From Flavobacterium sp. UBA6721 (GTDB lineage: Bacteria > Bacteroidota > Bacteroidia > Flavobacteriales > Flavobacteriaceae), in assembly GCA_002454195.1 (NCBI GenBank), contig DKIJ01000039.1:1-64000 (forward strand): a DNA stretch of 64,000 bases. The letters run 5' to 3'. Positions 25,529-33,763 of the stretch are shown here, one piece after another (positions within the stretch are counted from its first letter, which is position 1; the number at the start of each line of letters is the position of its first letter). A program made the translations under genes and the position numbers. The notes below the pieces were generated by a model, which ran no database searches, was not told the DNA's origin, and saw nothing but the letters and a program-made list of their open reading frames with translations.

Positions 25529-26401
25529 ATGAATAAAGAACAAAAAGCCGTAGAGGCAACTTACTTTAGTATAATAGGAAATACCTGCTTAGCAATTATA
25601 AAAGGCTTAGCAGGTTTTTTTGGCAATTCTTATGCCTTAATTGCGGATGCAATTGAATCTACAACCGATATTTTTGCCTCTTTTTTAGTTTTATTTGGAA
25701 TTAAATACTCCAATCGACCTGCCGATGAAAATCATCCTTATGGTCATGGAAGAGCTGAACCATTAATTACTTTTTTAGTCGTTGGTTTTTTAATTACCTC
25801 GGCTACTATCATTGCCTATGAAAGTATCGCTAATATTCAAACACCGCATGATTTACCAAAATCTTGGACCTTATTTGTTTTAGGAGCTATAATTATTTGG
25901 AAAGAATACTCCTTTCAAACTGTGATGAAACGTAGTATAGAAACTAATAGTTCATCATTAAAAGCAGATGCATGGCATCATCGAAGTGATGCAATTACTT
26001 CGGTGGCAGCTTTTTTAGGAATTTCAATTGCCTTAGTTCTGGGAAAAGGTTATGAATCTGCAGATGATTGGGCTGCCTTATTTGCCTCTGGTTTTATCAT
26101 TTACAATAGCTTTTTGATTTTCCGTCCTGCTTTAGGCGAAATTATGGATGAACATTTGTATGATGATTTAATCGAACATGTTCGTCAAGTTGCTTCTAAT
26201 GTAGAAGGAATAATAGATACCGAAAAGTGTTTTATTCGAAAATCAGGCATGAAATATCATGTAGATTTACACGCAATTGTAAGTGCCGAAATATCCGTAA
26301 AAGAAGGGCATCAACTAGCACATATTCTCAAAGATACTTTGCGAAAAGAAATTCCAGAATTAGGACATGTCTTGATTCATATAGAACCAGATGATGAATA
26401 A
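25529..26401 (+). CDS. Cation diffusion facilitator family transporter
   Basis: A 290-aa CDF (ZitB/FieF-like) metal exporter with six membrane segments in the first 200 residues. The metal site residues are visible in A-D-A-I-E-S-T-T-D (about 38-46) and the ADAWHHRSDAITS motif (the HxxxD of helix V, about 147-159), with HPYGHGRAEP (about 71-80) between. The C-terminal cytoplasmic domain has the beta-sheet H-V-D-L-H-A-I-V ending in an HIEPDDE motif. It probably exports zinc, iron or manganese; the metal is not determined by the sequence. It lies 4 bases after murA and ends at the terminator at 26411. Confidence 0.9.
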   Translation: MNKEQKAVEATYFSIIGNTCLAIIKGLAGFFGNSYALIADAIESTTDIFASFLVLFGIKYSNRPADENHPYGHGRAEPLITFLVVGFLITSATIIAYESIANIQTPHDLPKSWTLFVLGAIIIWKEYSFQTVMKRSIETNSSSLKADAWHHRSDAITSVAAFLGISIALVLGKGYESADDWAALFASGFIIYNSFLIFRPALGEIMDEHLYDDLIEHVRQVASNVEGIIDTEKCFIRKSGMKYHVDLHAIVSAEISVKEGHQLAHILKDTLRKEIPELGHVLIHIEPDDE

Positions 26402-26410
26402 TTAAAACAC

Positions 26411-26449
26411 AAAAAAGCGAGTTAAAAGTAAAATCTAACTCGCTTTTTT
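26411..26449. terminator. Bidirectional terminator after the CDF gene
   Basis: A 13-bp stem AAAAAGCGAGTTA / TAACTCGCTTTTT is flanked by A and T runs, 10 bases after the CDF stop and just before the convergent aroQ stop. It can end both transcripts. Confidence 0.85.
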
Positions 26450-26463
26450 GTTTTGTGCATCTA

Positions 26464-26877
26464 TTATAAAAAAGATTGAATGGCTAAATCATAGCTTTTT
26501 AACCCAAATCCTAAAACAACACCTTTTGCATTTCCAGAAATGTAGGATTGATGACGGAAACTCTCTCTTGAAAAAGTATTCGAAATATGCACTTCTACTA
26601 CTGGGGTTGTAATACCTTTTACCGCATCACCTATACCAACAGAGGTATGTGTGTAAGCTCCTGCATTTAAAATAATACCATCATACGTAAACCCAAATTC
26701 TTGAATTTTGTCGATTAATTCACCTTCAATATTACTTTGGAAGTAATTGAATTCTATAGAAGGGAATTTTGCTTTCAATTCTTCGAAATACTCTTCAAAA
26801 GTTAAACTTCCATAAATTTCAGGTTCGCGTTTTCCTAATAAGTTAAGGTTAGGACCGTTTATAATGCTAATTTTCAT
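26464..26877 (-). CDS. aroQ: 3-dehydroquinate dehydratase, type II
   Basis: A 137-aa type II dehydroquinase that dehydrates 3-dehydroquinate to 3-dehydroshikimate in the shikimate pathway. It has the typical NGPNLNLLGKREPEIYG (7-23) with the catalytic Tyr near 22, FNYFQSNIEGELIDKIQ, NAGAYTHTSV (about 71-80), and VEVHISNTFSRESFRHQSYIS with the catalytic His. Length is normal for the dodecameric enzyme. It lies divergent from the xerD side across the outer-membrane gene cluster, as in other Flavobacterium. Confidence 0.96.
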   Translation of the reverse strand: MKISIINGPNLNLLGKREPEIYGSLTFEEYFEELKAKFPSIEFNYFQSNIEGELIDKIQEFGFTYDGIILNAGAYTHTSVGIGDAVKGITTPVVEVHISNTFSRESFRHQSYISGNAKGVVLGFGLKSYDLAIQSFL

Positions 26878-26899
26878 TTTTATCTTTTTTGTAAAAATA

Positions 26900-26930
26900 A
26901 AAAACCGTCCTGAATTATCGGGACGATTTT
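26900..26930 (-). terminator. Terminator of the beta-barrel gene
   Basis: The 8-bp stem CGTCCTGA / TCGGGACG (one G-T pair) is followed on the minus strand by a T-rich run. It separates the beta-barrel gene (26952) from aroQ. Confidence 0.75.
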
Positions 26931-26951
26931 TATTATATTTTCTAAGTTTTT

Positions 26952-27506
26952 TTAGAACATGAGTCCTGCTGATAATTGAATTGTAGAATTCTTGATATCG
27001 GCATCTTTAGAAGCTTCAGTCAATCCAAGTCCGTATCGAGCCTGAACAAATATACTTTTTGTGATATTTAAACCTAAACCTCCTACTACACCAAATTCAA
27101 AAGTTTCAGGATTTTCCAGATTTACATTTTTTCTGTCACTCAATAAAAATGAAGCCTGAGGGCCTAATTCCAGACTTAAACTTTTGCTTAAACCAATTTT
27201 TGCTACAACTGGAATAGAAAGATAACCTAATTCGTTTTTAAATTCCTCAACGGCATTTTTATAAGTTGCTCCTTGAGTAGAATATAAAAGTTCAGGCTGG
27301 ATTGCAAAACCGTCAAACAGTTTAACTTCAGCTACTAAACCAGCGTGATAGCTTGTAATTGATTCTTTGCTTTCGAAAGCTGGAGGTGTATCTCCGTTTT
27401 GGTTTGCAAAGTTAGCTCCTCCTTTGATACCAAAACGTATTGATTGCGCTTGTACAACTGTTGTAATGCTAAATAGCATTATTGCAACTAAGATTATTTT
27501 TTTCAT
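26952..27506 (-). CDS. Porin/outer-membrane beta-barrel family protein
   Basis: A 184-aa outer-membrane beta-barrel (PorT-like) protein. The signal peptide MKKIILVAIMLFSITTVVQAQ ends at about 21. The mature part starts SIRFGIKGGANFANQNGD, then alternating strands typical of an eight-stranded barrel, and ends with the aromatic-ended strand STIQLSAGLMF. Function is unknown and no ligand is apparent. It is a monocistronic gene with a terminator at 26906-26925. The related gene at 27847-28440 is a pseudogene. Confidence 0.88.
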   Translation of the reverse strand: MKKIILVAIMLFSITTVVQAQSIRFGIKGGANFANQNGDTPPAFESKESITSYHAGLVAEVKLFDGFAIQPELLYSTQGATYKNAVEEFKNELGYLSIPVVAKIGLSKSLSLELGPQASFLLSDRKNVNLENPETFEFGVVGGLGLNITKSIFVQARYGLGLTEASKDADIKNSTIQLSAGLMF

Positions 27507-27846
27507 GGTGTTAAAAGTTTAAATTTAATTATAGATTTGAGTACGCAAGTTATAACTTCTATTGTTTAAAAATATTATATAATTCAGCGGTATTGTTTTA
27601 TTTTTTTTATTTTTCAAATATATTAGCGATTATTTTGTAGGTAAAAACGTTAATTTTGTTTTAATGCTGTTTTTTTGAAAAATCACTATATTAGGTGATA
27701 TTTCAATTTGTAAGTTATTGATATATTGACTTTTATTTTTGTGGTTAAGCTCTTTTTTTGTTGTTTTTATTCGCTTCTATATTTTTGAAATTTTTAACTT
27801 ATAGTAATTCTATTACTTTTGGGGAAATTTTAACAAAGTTAATAAG
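27507..27846. other. Non-coding intergenic stretch
   Basis: Very AT-rich 340-base gap between divergently oriented barrel genes. It holds a possible minus-strand -7 box (TATATTTG, as CAAATATA at 27615-27622) about 110 bases upstream of 27506, but no convincing -33 element. No open frame, hairpin or repeat is evident. Confidence 0.5.
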
Positions 27847-28440
27847 ATGAAAAAAAATATTTTAACAGCAATTGCTGCATTTGCTCTATGAAATGTTTAT
27901 TCTCAAGAACAAGGAAAATTTAGAGTTGGTTTGGATTTAGGTTATACTGTTCCATCTAATGGAAGTGGAGGTTTACTTTTTTCTATTGAACCAAAATTTA
28001 ATATAAAAGACAATATGAATGTTGGTTTGCGTATTGGTGGAGCTGCAATGATTAGAGATATAGAAACTGAAGGAGAAACTACTAGTGCTAAAATTTCTGC
28101 TAATGGTTCGTATGTTGGGACTTATGATTATTATTTTAATGGTTCAGGGAGTTCATTTGTTCCTTATTTAGGTGGAGGTGTTGGTTATTATTCAATTGCG
28201 AATGTTGAATTTGACGATATAGATTCATCTTCTGATGCGACTTTAGATGCAAGTGGTAAAATGGGAGGTTTGATCAGAGGTGGTTTTGAATAGGGTAAAT
28301 TTAGAATGGGATTGGAGTACAATTTCGTTCCTAAATCAGATTTACAAAATATGTCTGGTGAAAAAATAGCTAGTGTGTCTAATACTTATTTAGGTATTCA
28401 TTTAGGTTTTTACCTAGGTGGAGGGAAATGGGGAAGATAG
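27847..28440 (+). pseudogene. Outer-membrane beta-barrel protein, two nonsense mutations
   Basis: The frame begins at ATG 27847 with a signal-peptide-like start (MKKNILTAIAAFAL), meets TGA at 27889-27891, continues QEQGKFRVGLDLGY and, after a barrel-like middle, meets TAG at 28291-28293. It then runs GKFRMGLEYNFVPKSDL to the stop at 28438-28440. The strand pattern and GGGVGYYSIANVEF are those of OmpW/PorT-like barrels. One nonsense codon falls in the signal peptide and the other near the C-terminus; no frameshift is needed. The length, about 197 codons, matches a complete barrel. It is very probably inactive. Confidence 0.8.
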
Positions 28441-28461
28441 TTTTTCAAATTTCAAAATTTC

Positions 28462-28487
28462 AAACCTCTCTTTTGAGAGGTTTTTTT
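28462..28487 (+). terminator. Terminator before xerD
   Basis: The 9-bp stem AAACCTCTC / GAGAGGTTT is followed by a T run, 21 bases after the pseudogene end. Confidence 0.8.
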
Positions 28488-28515
28488 ATATCTATAAAAG
28501 TCGTTTATTTGTGGG

Positions 28516-29418
28516 ATGAACTGGAATTTCTATATTAAAAGCTATCAATCGTATCTCAAAATTGAACGTGGTTTGTCAAAGAATACAGTGGCAAATTATT
28601 CTTTTGATATTGAGCGTTTGTGTTTGTTTCTTGATACGAACCAAATAGAAGTTTCGCCATTGCAAATTAAAGAAGAAACAATTCAACAGTTTGTTTATGC
28701 TATTTCCAGTCAGGTAAATGCACGCTCTCAGGCGCGAATTATTTCTGGATTAAAAAGTTTTTTTAGTTATTTAATTTTTGAAGATTATCGGTCAGATAAT
28801 CCAATGGAGTTGATTGAGTCACCAAAAACTACTCGAAAATTACCAGATACTTTATCACTGGAAGAAATCGACGCTTTAATTGCCGCTATCGATTTGTCTT
28901 CTAAAGAAGGAGAACGTAATAGAGCTATGCTTGAAACTTTATATGGTTGTGGACTTAGAGTATCTGAATTGGTTTCGTTAAAAATATCCGATTTGTTTTT
29001 TGATGAAGGATTTATCAAGATTACCGGTAAAGGAAATAAGGAACGGTTTGTGCCTATCGCCAATTTGACTAAAAAATATATCCAGATTTATAAAGATTCA
29101 GTTAGACCTGAAATCCCTTTTAAAAAAGAATTTAGTGATACTTTGTTTTTAAATAGAAGAGGGGGACAATTGACGCGAGCAATGGTTTTTACTGTTATCA
29201 ATAATCTGGCTACTCGAATAGGTTTAAAAAAGAAAATTAGTCCGCATACTTTCAGGCATTCGTTCGCTACTCATTTGTTAGAAAATGGCGCCGATTTAAG
29301 GTCGATTCAATTGATGTTAGGACACGAATCAATTACAACAACAGAAATCTATTTGCACTTAGACAGGAAGTTTTTGACTGATGTTTTGGAGAATTTTCAT
29401 CCTAGAAAGAAAATGTAA
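28516..29418 (+). CDS. xerD: Site-specific tyrosine recombinase XerD
   Basis: A 300-aa tyrosine recombinase of the XerC/XerD type, normal length. The SAM-like N-terminal domain (about 1-100) is followed by the catalytic domain with all active residues visible: R148 (GCGLRVSELVS), K172 (GKGNKER), H244 and R247 (HTFRHSF), H270 (LGHES), and the nucleophile Y279 (EIYLH). It resolves chromosome dimers at dif together with a partner. I prefer XerD because of the common aroQ-xerD neighbourhood; XerC is not in this window. Confidence 0.92.
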   Translation: MNWNFYIKSYQSYLKIERGLSKNTVANYSFDIERLCLFLDTNQIEVSPLQIKEETIQQFVYAISSQVNARSQARIISGLKSFFSYLIFEDYRSDNPMELIESPKTTRKLPDTLSLEEIDALIAAIDLSSKEGERNRAMLETLYGCGLRVSELVSLKISDLFFDEGFIKITGKGNKERFVPIANLTKKYIQIYKDSVRPEIPFKKEFSDTLFLNRRGGQLTRAMVFTVINNLATRIGLKKKISPHTFRHSFATHLLENGADLRSIQLMLGHESITTTEIYLHLDRKFLTDVLENFHPRKKM

Positions 29419-29450
29419 TTACATTCCAATGATGAAAATTAACAGTCAAT

Positions 29451-29498
29451 AAAAAACTCCAAATCCCAATTATAATTGTTGGAATTTGGAGTTTTTAA
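29451..29498. terminator. Bidirectional terminator between xerD and rny
   Basis: A 10-bp stem AACTCCAAAT / ATTTGGAGTT flanked by A and T runs, located between the convergent xerD and rny stop codons. Confidence 0.85.
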
Positions 29499-29514
29499 AA
29501 TTAAAATTTTAATC

Positions 29515-31077
29515 TTATTTAGCAATATTTACTGCTCTTGTTTCTCTAATAACCGTTACTTTAACCTGACCTGGATAAGTCATTTCTGTTTGGATTTTTT
29601 GTGAGATTTCAAAAGATAAAGTAGCAGCGTTATCATCTGAAACTTTTTCACTTTCTACGATAACACGTAATTCTCTACCTGCTTGAATAGCATAAGCGTT
29701 TTTAACCCCTGAGAATCCGTAAGCTACATCTTCAAGATCTTTTAAACGTTGGATGTAAGAATCTAAAACTTGTCTTCTTGCGCCTGGTCTTGCACCCGAA
29801 ATAGCATCACATACTTGGATAATTGGAGATAATAATGATTTCATTTCAATTTCATCGTGGTGTGCACCAATGGCGTTGCAAACTTCTTCTTTCTCACCGT
29901 ATTTTTCAGCCCATTGCATACCTAATAAAGCGTGAGGTAAATCACTTTCAGTATCTGGTACTTTTCCTATATCGTGTAATAGACCTGCTCTTTTAGCTAG
30001 TTTAACATTTAATCCTAATTCAGCAGCCATCAATCCGCAAAGTTTAGAAACTTCACGTGAGTGTTGTAGTAAGTTTTGACCATAAGAAGAACGGTATTTC
30101 ATACGTCCTACTACTTTGATTAATTCTGGGTGTAAACCGTGAATGCCTAAGTCGATTACGGTACGTTTACCTACTTCAATAATTTCGTCATCAATTTGTT
30201 TTGCCGTTTTAGCAACTACTTCTTCGATACGAGCCGGGTGAATACGTCCATCGGTTACTAATTTGTGCAAAGACAAACGAGCAATTTCTCTACGAACTGG
30301 ATCAAAACAAGAAAGGATAATAGCTTCTGGAGTATCGTCAACAATGATTTCTACACCAGTAGCCGCTTCTAAAGCTCTAATATTTCTACCTTCACGACCA
30401 ATAATTCTACCCTTAACATCATCCGATTCAATATTGAATACTGATACACAATTTTCTACAGCTTCTTCTGTTCCTACACGTTGAATTGTGTTGATGATGA
30501 TTTTCTTAGCCTCTTGTTGTGCAGTTAATTTAGCCTCTTCTATAGTGTCTTGGATATGCGACATTGCTTTAGTCTTAGCTTCTGCTTTTAATCCTTCTAC
30601 TAATTGCTCTTTAGCTTCTTCGGCAGACAATCCAGAGATAAGCTCTAATTGTTGCAATTGACTTTTGTGAAGTTTATCAACTTCGGCTTGTTTTTTATCT
30701 AAATGCTCCACTTTTGCCTGTAATTCGGCTGTTTTTCTTTCAAAATCGTCGTTGATTTTCTTTGCTTTAGATAATTCATTAGAAATTTGAGATTCTTTGT
30801 CTCTTGTTCTTTTTTCTACTTCAGCCACTTTTTTATCACGAGCAAGAATTACTTGTTCGTGTTCAGCTTTTAATTCGATAAACTTTTCTTTGGCTTGAAG
30901 AATTTTGTCTTTTTTTATGTTTTCAGCTTCAAGATTAGCATCTTTTAAGATAGAAGCGGCTTCTTTTTTAGCGTTTTTGATAAGGTTAGAGATGTTGCTC
31001 TTTTCTATGAATTTAGCGATGCTAAAGCCGACTGCAATACCTATAATTCCCGAAATAATAATCGTTAATATGTCCAT
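29515..31077 (-). CDS. rny: Ribonuclease Y
   Basis: A 520-aa RNase Y, a membrane-anchored endoribonuclease central to mRNA decay. It has an N-terminal membrane helix ([19 protein letters not shown]), a long Lys/Glu coiled coil (about 30-200), a KH domain ([30 protein letters not shown], about 215-245), and an HD domain with the catalytic [10 protein letters not shown] and HHDEIEMKS. Length and domain order are normal. Its 5' side is separated from zapA by the 6S RNA gene. Confidence 0.96.
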   Translation of the reverse strand: MDILTIIISGIIGIAVGFSIAKFIEKSNISNLIKNAKKEAASILKDANLEAENIKKDKILQAKEKFIELKAEHEQVILARDKKVAEVEKRTRDKESQISNELSKAKKINDDFERKTAELQAKVEHLDKKQAEVDKLHKSQLQQLELISGLSAEEAKEQLVEGLKAEAKTKAMSHIQDTIEEAKLTAQQEAKKIIINTIQRVGTEEAVENCVSVFNIESDDVKGRIIGREGRNIRALEAATGVEIIVDDTPEAIILSCFDPVRREIARLSLHKLVTDGRIHPARIEEVVAKTAKQIDDEIIEVGKRTVIDLGIHGLHPELIKVVGRMKYRSSYGQNLLQHSREVSKLCGLMAAELGLNVKLAKRAGLLHDIGKVPDTESDLPHALLGMQWAEKYGEKEEVCNAIGAHHDEIEMKSLLSPIIQVCDAISGARPGARRQVLDSYIQRLKDLEDVAYGFSGVKNAYAIQAGRELRVIVESEKVSDDNAATLSFEISQKIQTEMTYPGQVKVTVIRETRAVNIAK

Positions 31078-31106
31078 GTTTGTTTAAAAATTTATATATA
31101 AAAAAA

Positions 31107-31261
31107 GCCTACATTAAGTTGTTTGTATAAACTCGTAAAGACAAGTTTTGAGCTAACTCACTGTTCAAGCTTCCAAACTGAATTGGCTTGCTATAGTAGC
31201 GATGATTTGCTCATTTTAATTTGTTAGTGTTGAGTTTACCAAATAATTAACTAATGTAGGC
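31107..31261 (-). ncRNA. ssrS: 6S RNA, Flavobacteria type (6S-Flavo)
   Basis: A 155-nt rod-like RNA on the minus strand. The ends pair perfectly: GCCTACATTA (31107-31116, plus strand) with TAATGTAGGC (31252-31261). On the minus strand it ends in a T run (31101-31106). The central asymmetric bulge region is flanked by further complementary segments. Location between zapA and rny is the known place of the 6S-Flavo family. 6S RNA mimics an open promoter and sequesters RNA polymerase in slow growth. Nothing else explains this 212-base gap. Confidence 0.82.
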
Positions 31262-31293
31262 AGTATCTTAGTTGTTTAAAAGAACGTATATTT

Positions 31294-31581
31294 TTAGAGA
31301 TTTTCGTCTAAAAAAGCATTAATTTTTTGAATTCTATCAATGGTTTCATCTGCACTGATAGCATTGTCAATTTGTTTTTGTTCCACTTGCGATGCAAACT
31401 GCAAAGCACACATGGCTAAAACATCTTGCTTGTCGCGAACCGCATAATTTTCTTCAAATTGCTTAATCATACTATCAATTTTCTTCGAAGCACTTCTAAG
31501 TCCTTCTTCTTGACTAGGATCCACAGTCAATGGATACACACGGTCTGCAATTGATATTTTAATTTTAAGCTTTTCGTCCAT
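31294..31581 (-). CDS. zapA: Cell division protein ZapA
   Basis: A 95-aa ZapA that bundles FtsZ filaments at the division ring. The N-terminal KLKIKISIADRVYPLTVDPSQEEGLRSASKKIDSMI is the ZapA globular domain, followed by a coiled coil (EENYAVRDKQDVLAMCALQFASQVEQ). The gene lies 8 bases after the coiled-coil gene at 31590, in the same operon, and just upstream of the 6S RNA. Length is normal for Bacteroidetes. Confidence 0.9.
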   Translation of the reverse strand: MDEKLKIKISIADRVYPLTVDPSQEEGLRSASKKIDSMIKQFEENYAVRDKQDVLAMCALQFASQVEQKQIDNAISADETIDRIQKINAFLDENL

Positions 31582-31589
31582 TGTTTATA

Positions 31590-31880
31590 CTAATCTGATA
31601 ACTGCGCTATACAGTAATCAATTTCACGAATTAATGAATTTATTTTAAGCTTTGTATCTCTTTTATTTTCTTCGCTGCCGAGTAATGAATTGGCTATTTT
31701 AAGTGTTTCATACTGTGCTTTTAAAGCTTCTATCTCTTGAGATTGATTTTGTATGATTTGTGCAGCTTTATTTAATTCGATAGTTAAATCTTGATTGTTT
31801 TTTTCTAAATTTCTTAGCTTTAGAATCAGTTTTTCAACTTTACTTTCAAGAGTATCAATTATTTCTACAATTACACTCAT
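31590..31880 (-). CDS. ZapB-like coiled-coil protein
   Basis: A 96-aa, almost entirely coiled-coil protein (heptads about 8-62), starting with a start codon at 31880 and lying 8 bases upstream of zapA. The C-terminal KINSLIREIDYCIAQL helix is conserved in Bacteroidetes. Position beside zapA suggests a division-ring role like ZapB, but this is inference from neighbourhood. It has often been mis-named as a tRNA-synthetase subunit in databases; no such domain is present. Confidence 0.75.
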   Translation of the reverse strand: MSVIVEIIDTLESKVEKLILKLRNLEKNNQDLTIELNKAAQIIQNQSQEIEALKAQYETLKIANSLLGSEENKRDTKLKINSLIREIDYCIAQLSD

Positions 31881-32057
31881 TATTAATCCTAATCATTACT
31901 TAATATTACAAATTTAGTATTAGTTTTTATTATTACAATATTTTATCGGTTTTTTTATTATAAAATAATCAATATGTTGTACTGTAATTGGTTACAAAAA
32001 AAAGTTATTTATAAAGCATTCCAAATTAGTTTTTTTATCTTAGCAAAAACGTTACGC

Positions 32058-33752
32058 ATGAGATTTTTTTTATTTTTCCTATTGATTTCTAGAGTAGTTA
32101 TTGCTCAAAACACTTATCCACAAGACTATTTTCAAGCACCATTGGATATTCCGATGCAGTTATCCGGTAATTTTGGTGAATTAAGACCAAATCATTTTCA
32201 TGCGGGTTTTGATTTTAAAACCTTACAACGAGAAGGTCTAGAAGTTCGTGCTGCTGCTGATGGTTATATTTCGAGAATTAAGATTTCGACTTTTGGAAAC
32301 GGTAAGGCGATTTATATTAATCATCCTAATGGAATTACAACCGTTTATTGTCATTTGCAAAAAGCCTCAGGTGAAATAGAAGAATTTATAAAAAAAGCAC
32401 ATTATAGAGAACAGGCTTTTGAAATTGAACTTTTTCCAAAAGACAATGAGTTGGAGGTGAAAAAAGGACAAATAATCGCGCTTTCTGGAAATTCTGGTTC
32501 TTCAGAAGGCCCTCATTTACATTTTGAATTTAGAGATACTAAAACAGAAAAAGTCATTAATCCCCTGTTTTTTGGGTTTGATAAAAATTTTAAAGACACA
32601 AAAAAACCTGTTGTTTCAGCTGTTTATGTCTATCCATTGAATGGTACGACTGTTAATAAATCAAAAAGAGCTTTGCCTTTGAATCTTAGATTGCAAGCCG
32701 ATGGAACCTATTTAGCTAATAAAGTTTTAGCAAATGGACCACTTGGTTTTGGAGTTTCTGCTGTGGATTACGATAATGTTTCAATGAATAGAAATGGAGT
32801 GTATAAAGTACAATCCTATTTGAATGGTAAAGCAAGTTTTGGTTATCAATTTGATACCTATTCTTTTGATGAAATGCGCTATGTTAATACGCTTATTGAT
32901 TATGAGCGCTATAAAAAATCTTCTCAAAGAATCCAAAAACTGTTTATGCAATCTCCTTATGATTTGAGTATCATTAAAATGGATTCCGATTATGGGATAA
33001 TAAAATTACAACCTAATTTGAATTTGACTTATCGAATTGAAGTCGCTGACTATTTTGGAAATACTACAATCATTACTGTTCCAATTGCTTTTGATACTTC
33101 AAGTTCCATAATTGAAGGCGAAAAACCGATTGGGAATTATTTTGTAAAAGCTAAAAAAGACAATATTTTTTCTAAAGATAATATGACAGCCACTTTTTCT
33201 GCTGGAACTTTTTATGAAGATTTCACAATGAATTTTGCGGTAAATGGAAATGTGCTCACCTTACACGATGATACAGTTCCAGTGCATAAAAATTTTGAGA
33301 TAGCAATTGAAAGCAATCAATATACAGATGAACAAAAAAGCAAAGTGTATATTGCTAGCTTAGGTTCGAATGGCAAGTTAGGCTATAATTCAACAAGTGT
33401 AAATGCTAATGTGTACACTACGAGAGTTAGAACTCTTGGTAAATACACACTAGCTATGGATACAACAGTTCCTGTAATAAGTATTGCTAAACCCATAGAA
33501 GGCCTTTGGATTAGTAATTTAAAAACAATCCAATTATCTATTAGTGATAGTGGATCTGGAATTAAGTCCTACAATGGTTATTTGAATGGGAAATGGATTT
33601 TATTTGAATATGATTCTAAAACCAAGAAGATAACGCATTATTTCAGTGATGGTATTGTGGCAGAAGGAGCTAATGAGTTGAAAGTGGTAGTTACAGACCA
33701 AGTAGGTAATTCCTCTACATTTCAGACTACATTTTATAGAAGTCAAAAATAA
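32058..33752 (+). CDS. M23 family metallopeptidase
   Basis: The frame is open back to 31974, but the signal peptide starts at ATG 32058 (MRFFLFFLLISRVVIAQ), so I choose that start (564 aa). It carries a LytM/M23 endopeptidase domain near the N-terminus with FHAGFDFKT (the H-x3-D zinc site), G-S-S-E-G-P-H-L-H-F-E-F-R-D (the H-x-H motif), followed by about 380 residues of beta-rich repeats of unclear role. It probably cleaves peptidoglycan cross-links in the periplasm. It lies 11 bases upstream of the TonB receptor gene, hence the same transcript. Confidence 0.85.
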   Translation: MRFFLFFLLISRVVIAQNTYPQDYFQAPLDIPMQLSGNFGELRPNHFHAGFDFKTLQREGLEVRAAADGYISRIKISTFGNGKAIYINHPNGITTVYCHLQKASGEIEEFIKKAHYREQAFEIELFPKDNELEVKKGQIIALSGNSGSSEGPHLHFEFRDTKTEKVINPLFFGFDKNFKDTKKPVVSAVYVYPLNGTTVNKSKRALPLNLRLQADGTYLANKVLANGPLGFGVSAVDYDNVSMNRNGVYKVQSYLNGKASFGYQFDTYSFDEMRYVNTLIDYERYKKSSQRIQKLFMQSPYDLSIIKMDSDYGIIKLQPNLNLTYRIEVADYFGNTTIITVPIAFDTSSSIIEGEKPIGNYFVKAKKDNIFSKDNMTATFSAGTFYEDFTMNFAVNGNVLTLHDDTVPVHKNFEIAIESNQYTDEQKSKVYIASLGSNGKLGYNSTSVNANVYTTRVRTLGKYTLAMDTTVPVISIAKPIEGLWISNLKTIQLSISDSGSGIKSYNGYLNGKWILFEYDSKTKKITHYFSDGIVAEGANELKVVVTDQVGNSSTFQTTFYRSQK

Positions 33753-33763
33753 TTAGATAACAA

